From an uncultured Eubacteriales bacterium (GTDB lineage: Bacteria > Bacillota > Clostridia > Lachnospirales > Lachnospiraceae), in the NCBI GenBank assembly GCA_900313765.1, contig OMSN01000189.1, positions 1 through 7,726 on the forward strand: a stretch of 7,726 bases of DNA, given 5' to 3'. A program made the translations under genes and the position numbers. Positions 5,430-7,726 of the stretch are shown here, in pieces (position 1 is the first letter of the stretch; every line of letters begins with the position of its first letter). The notes beneath the pieces were generated by a model. The model did not search any database and was not told the DNA's origin. It was given only the letters and a program-made list of their open reading frames with translations.

Positions 5430-6953
5430 TTAATCCAGTGTGATCCTGAGCGTCCGAAGCTGTGCTTCCTGGTTCTTGCGCCGGATCACGGTCTGCAGGT
5501 CGTTTCCTGCGGATCCGGAAGCCGCACTGAATACCTTCAGCAGAGTTTCACGGATCGCTTTCTCTCTCTCTGTTCTTGAAGACGCAGGATCCAGTGTATG
5601 GAACATGCCTGCAATCCTGGTCTGATCCGCCGCATCCGGGAAACGGGACAGGATCGAGGCTTCATCCACCTTTCCGTTCTTTTCCATCTGATCATAGATC
5701 AGCTGTGCGACACGGCCTGTCAGGCTGTCAGTCTCCCCATAATCCTCTGCCGATACATACTGTTTTACGGTCGGATAGGTGGAAGGATACTGTGCGATAT
5801 AGTTGAGCAGCAGCTGTCTTGAGATCATCTCCCCCTGCTGCTTCACATTGCCCAGCCGGTTATTCCTCGCTGCAGTCGGTGGTGCCTGGTACATGCTGCC
5901 TGTGGATTCATCCTGATAGAACTCTGTATCCGGACCGATCCCGTAGTAAGCAAACGGATCGTCCGGTCCATAGCCGCTCTGGGGATCGTAATCATCCATC
6001 CCGTCATCCGAAGCACTGACACTCCTATGCCCCGCTGAGGAGCTCTGCTGTGAAGACAGACCGGTTACACCCAGCACCAGATTACGGTTCACCAGCTCCT
6101 GCAGCATCCGCTTCTCGACCATGTATTCCCTGCTGACAGCGTCGATATAATTCTGGCGCTCCATCTCCGTCTCAAGGGCAGCGATCATACCGGCAACTCT
6201 CTCGAAGAACTGAGTCTTTCCGTCCGGGTCACCAAGATCGTAATCCCGCTTCACAACGGCGATCTCAAACATCATCGCATTCTGTGCATTTCGAAGCCGC
6301 TCCTGCATCGCGTCATGTCCCAGCGCCTTGATGAATTCATCCGGGTCCTTGTATGGCTCAAGTTTCAGTATCCTGGGCGTGATCCCTGCCTTGCGCAGCA
6401 TCGGGATGGCCCGGATCGCTGCGTTGATCCCGGCATTATCAGAATCATAGCTGAGGATTACGTTTTTCGTATATCTTGCAAGCAGGGCACAATGTCCGGG
6501 AGTCAGGGAAGTTCCGAGAGATGCCACCGCATTGGTGAATCCGGCCTGATGCATGGAGATCACATCCATATATCCCTCGCACAGGATCAGGTAATCCTCC
6601 CTTGTCTTCCTCGCTATATTCAGCGCATAGAGATTGCGGCTCTTGTCAAAAATCTTAGTCTCCGGCGAGTTCAGGTACTTCGGTTTCCCATCCCCCATGA
6701 CTCTGCCGCCGAAACCGATGATGCGGTCTGAAGTATCCATGATTGGGAAAATGACACGGTTCCAGAACTTGTCATACATGGTTCCCCGGCGCTCATCCAC
6801 ATTCATAAGGCCGCTTCTGCGCAGAAGATCGTCGCTGATCCCCTTCGATTTCAGGAACCTGTACAGGCCGTCCGAAGGGTTCTTCGGAGCAAAACCGAGG
6901 GCAAAGGAACGGATGGTATCTGCACCCAGTTTCCTTCCTGTCAGATAATCCAT
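5430..6953 (-). CDS. dnaG: DNA primase, catalytic and helicase-binding part (second fragment of frameshifted dnaG)
   Basis: This frame holds the RNA polymerase and helicase-interaction parts of bacterial primase, which makes RNA primers at the replication fork. Counting from the first in-frame ATG (6953): FWNRVIFPI at 63-71 in the basic N-terminal subdomain, then the TOPRIM metal-binding motifs EGYMD (126-130), DSD (170-172) and DPDE (203-206). A Ser/Gly/Asp/Tyr-rich linker runs from about 298 to 372, and a C-terminal domain (about 376-507) should bind the replicative helicase. The frame is open upstream of the ATG and reads RSPAGSPGMDYL, which fits primase. The real join to the zinc-binding part is therefore probably around 6965-6985, not at this ATG. 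No convincing ribosome binding site precedes the ATG. Confidence 0.9.
   Translation of the reverse strand: MDYLTGRKLGADTIRSFALGFAPKNPSDGLYRFLKSKGISDDLLRRSGLMNVDERRGTMYDKFWNRVIFPIMDTSDRIIGFGGRVMGDGKPKYLNSPETKIFDKSRNLYALNIARKTREDYLILCEGYMDVISMHQAGFTNAVASLGTSLTPGHCALLARYTKNVILSYDSDNAGINAAIRAIPMLRKAGITPRILKLEPYKDPDEFIKALGHDAMQERLRNAQNAMMFEIAVVKRDYDLGDPDGKTQFFERVAGMIAALETEMERQNYIDAVSREYMVEKRMLQELVNRNLVLGVTGLSSQQSSSAGHRSVSASDDGMDDYDPQSGYGPDDPFAYYGIGPDTEFYQDESTGSMYQAPPTAARNNRLGNVKQQGEMISRQLLLNYIAQYPSTYPTVKQYVSAEDYGETDSLTGRVAQLIYDQMEKNGKVDEASILSRFPDAADQTRIAGMFHTLDPASSRTEREKAIRETLLKVFSAASGSAGNDLQTVIRRKNQEAQLRTLRITLD
5840..6062 (-). other. Low-complexity linker in DnaG
   Basis: About 75 residues rich in Ser, Gly, Asp, Gln and Tyr lie between the catalytic core and the helicase-binding domain of primase. 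The segment contains an SSQQSSS run and several Asp-Asp pairs and is probably disordered. Confidence 0.7.
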
Positions 6954-7360
6954 CCCGGGACTTCCCGCCGGAGAACGCTGTAGTAGTAATATGTCCCTGC
7001 CAGTTTATTTACCTCCAGCAGTTCCGTCCGCTCTGTCTGGCTGCGCCTCTCCCTCGCAGTGATCTCTCTCTCCGGAAGCCGGATCCCGGCCCGGTCCGCC
7101 AGATACTGCATAGCCTCCGTGAAGGTCATATTATTGTATTCTTCCACAAAGGTGATGACATTCCCCCCTTTATGGCATCCGAAGCAGTAATACATCTGTT
7201 TCTGTCTGGACACCGAGAAGGACGGGGTCTTCTCATTGTGGAACGGACACAGTCCTATGTAATTGCTTCCACCGCGCTTAAGCTGGACGCTCTGTCCTAT
7301 GACATCCACAATATCATTGGCGCTGCGCACCTGGTCAATCACATCATCTGAGTAATACAT
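6941..7360 (-). CDS. dnaG: DNA primase, zinc-binding part (first fragment of frameshifted dnaG)
   Basis: A 139-residue frame that starts as a normal DnaG and then ends early. The zinc ribbon is complete: Cys38 and His41 in CPFH, Cys59 and Cys62 in CFGC, followed by GGN. This domain recognises template DNA and controls primer initiation. After LAGTYYYYSVL (to residue 130) the frame departs from primase sequence (RREVPGWII) and stops at 6941. The primase sequence RSPAGSPGMDYL continues in the frame one base earlier. AGGGAG lies five bases before the ATG at 7360, and the dgt stop is 12 bases upstream. With the frame repaired the whole primase would be about 640-645 residues, a normal length. An assembly or sequencing indel is the simplest explanation; a true split gene cannot be excluded. 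Confidence 0.9.
   Translation of the reverse strand: MYYSDDVIDQVRSANDIVDVIGQSVQLKRGGSNYIGLCPFHNEKTPSFSVSRQKQMYYCFGCHKGGNVITFVEEYNNMTFTEAMQYLADRAGIRLPEREITARERRSQTERTELLEVNKLAGTYYYYSVLRREVPGWII
6965..6985 (-). other. dnaG: Frameshift site in dnaG
   Basis: Minus-strand codons for YYYYSVL read in the first frame and codons for RSPAGSPG in the frame one base earlier, so the sequence is short by one base modulo three here. A second GTTCTCC copy next to the one at 6970-6976 (seven bases) would restore S-V-L-R-S-P-A-G exactly; a single-base loss would also join the frames, but with a poorer match. Confidence 0.8.
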
Positions 7361-7372
7361 ATAAGCTCCCTG

Positions 7373-7726
7373 TCACTGGTTCGGCCAGCTCTTTGGAATG
7401 AACAGTTCTTCAAACTTCTGCACTGCATAGGGATCGGTCATTCCGGAGATATAGTCGCACACAACTCTGTGCTCCTTCTGGCCGCCTTCGATCAGCTGGA
7501 CATACTCATCCGGCATCTCTTCAATATGCTCTTCATAGTACTGGTACAGGATCTTCAGAAGTCCCGGCACCTTCCGCTCTTCCAGCTTCGCAATGCTGTT
7601 GGTATAGAGGTTCTCATACATGAATCTGCGAAGATCCACCATCTCCTGCATGACGGAATCTGACATGCGGATCTCATCCGAATCGATACTGCTGTAAATG
7701 ATATCATTGATCAGTGTATCCAGACG
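7373..7726 (-). CDS. dgt: Deoxyguanosinetriphosphate triphosphohydrolase-like protein, C-terminal part
   Basis: The frame is open from the right edge and ends at 7373, giving 117 residues of the C-terminus. The pattern RLDTLINDII..., LRRFMYENLYTN, then DYISGMTDPYAVQKFEELFIP matches the end of Firmicute HD-domain dGTPase-like proteins, which hydrolyse dNTPs to nucleosides and triphosphate. The HD metal-binding motifs lie outside the window, so activity cannot be judged. An internal ATG at 7666 is not the start, because the family sequence continues upstream of it. The gene sits 12 bases before dnaG, as in many Clostridia, consistent with one operon. Confidence 0.88.
   Translation of the reverse strand, partial: RLDTLINDIIYSSIDSDEIRMSDSVMQEMVDLRRFMYENLYTNSIAKLEERKVPGLLKILYQYYEEHIEEMPDEYVQLIEGGQKEHRVVCDYISGMTDPYAVQKFEELFIPKSWPNQ

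Noticed and set aside
6941..6953. Start-stop overlap in dnaG as normal translational coupling of two separate genes
   Set aside because: Primase sequence (RSPAGSPG) continues upstream of the ATG in the second frame and no clear ribosome binding site precedes it, so a frameshift is the better reading, though not proven.

Overview
The window looks like a chromosomal segment of a Gram-positive anaerobe of the Clostridia, most likely Lachnospiraceae. The evidence is the dgt-dnaG-trmK gene cluster, a TGS-domain nucleoside kinase of the kind found in Clostridia, a standard bacterial RNase P RNA, and a secreted protein with divergent InlB-type repeats and Pro/Glu/Thr tandem repeats. The species assignment is inference. 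Base composition is moderately GC-rich.

Layout, from the right edge leftwards (almost everything is on the minus strand): the C-terminal end of a dGTP triphosphohydrolase-like protein (7373-7726), DNA primase dnaG broken into two overlapping frames (5430-7360), and the tRNA m1A22 methyltransferase trmK (4733-5419). These three are tightly spaced and read as one operon. A housekeeping sigma factor gene, usual between dnaG and trmK in many relatives, is absent. On the plus strand, tRNA-Ala(GGC) (4581-4653) converges on trmK and shares a nested-hairpin terminator region with it. A TGS-domain nucleoside kinase (2740-4467) diverges from the tRNA. Both have canonical promoters that share a single palindromic -35 box, TTGCAA. 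RNase P RNA (2318-2689) follows the kinase on the same strand, with its own promoter and a strong terminator. Finally, a secreted, repeat-rich protein starts at 2108 and stays open through 702 codons to the left edge.

Functionally this is a core-information neighbourhood (primer synthesis, dNTP control, tRNA and RNase P RNA supply, nucleotide salvage) next to a cell-surface gene. The points most worth a second look are the broken dnaG frame, the missing rpoD, the mirror-symmetric divergent promoter, a 51-bp in-frame duplication in the kinase that differs only at synonymous sites, and the tandem repeat arrays of the surface protein. I did not find a defence system, mobile element or CRISPR array.
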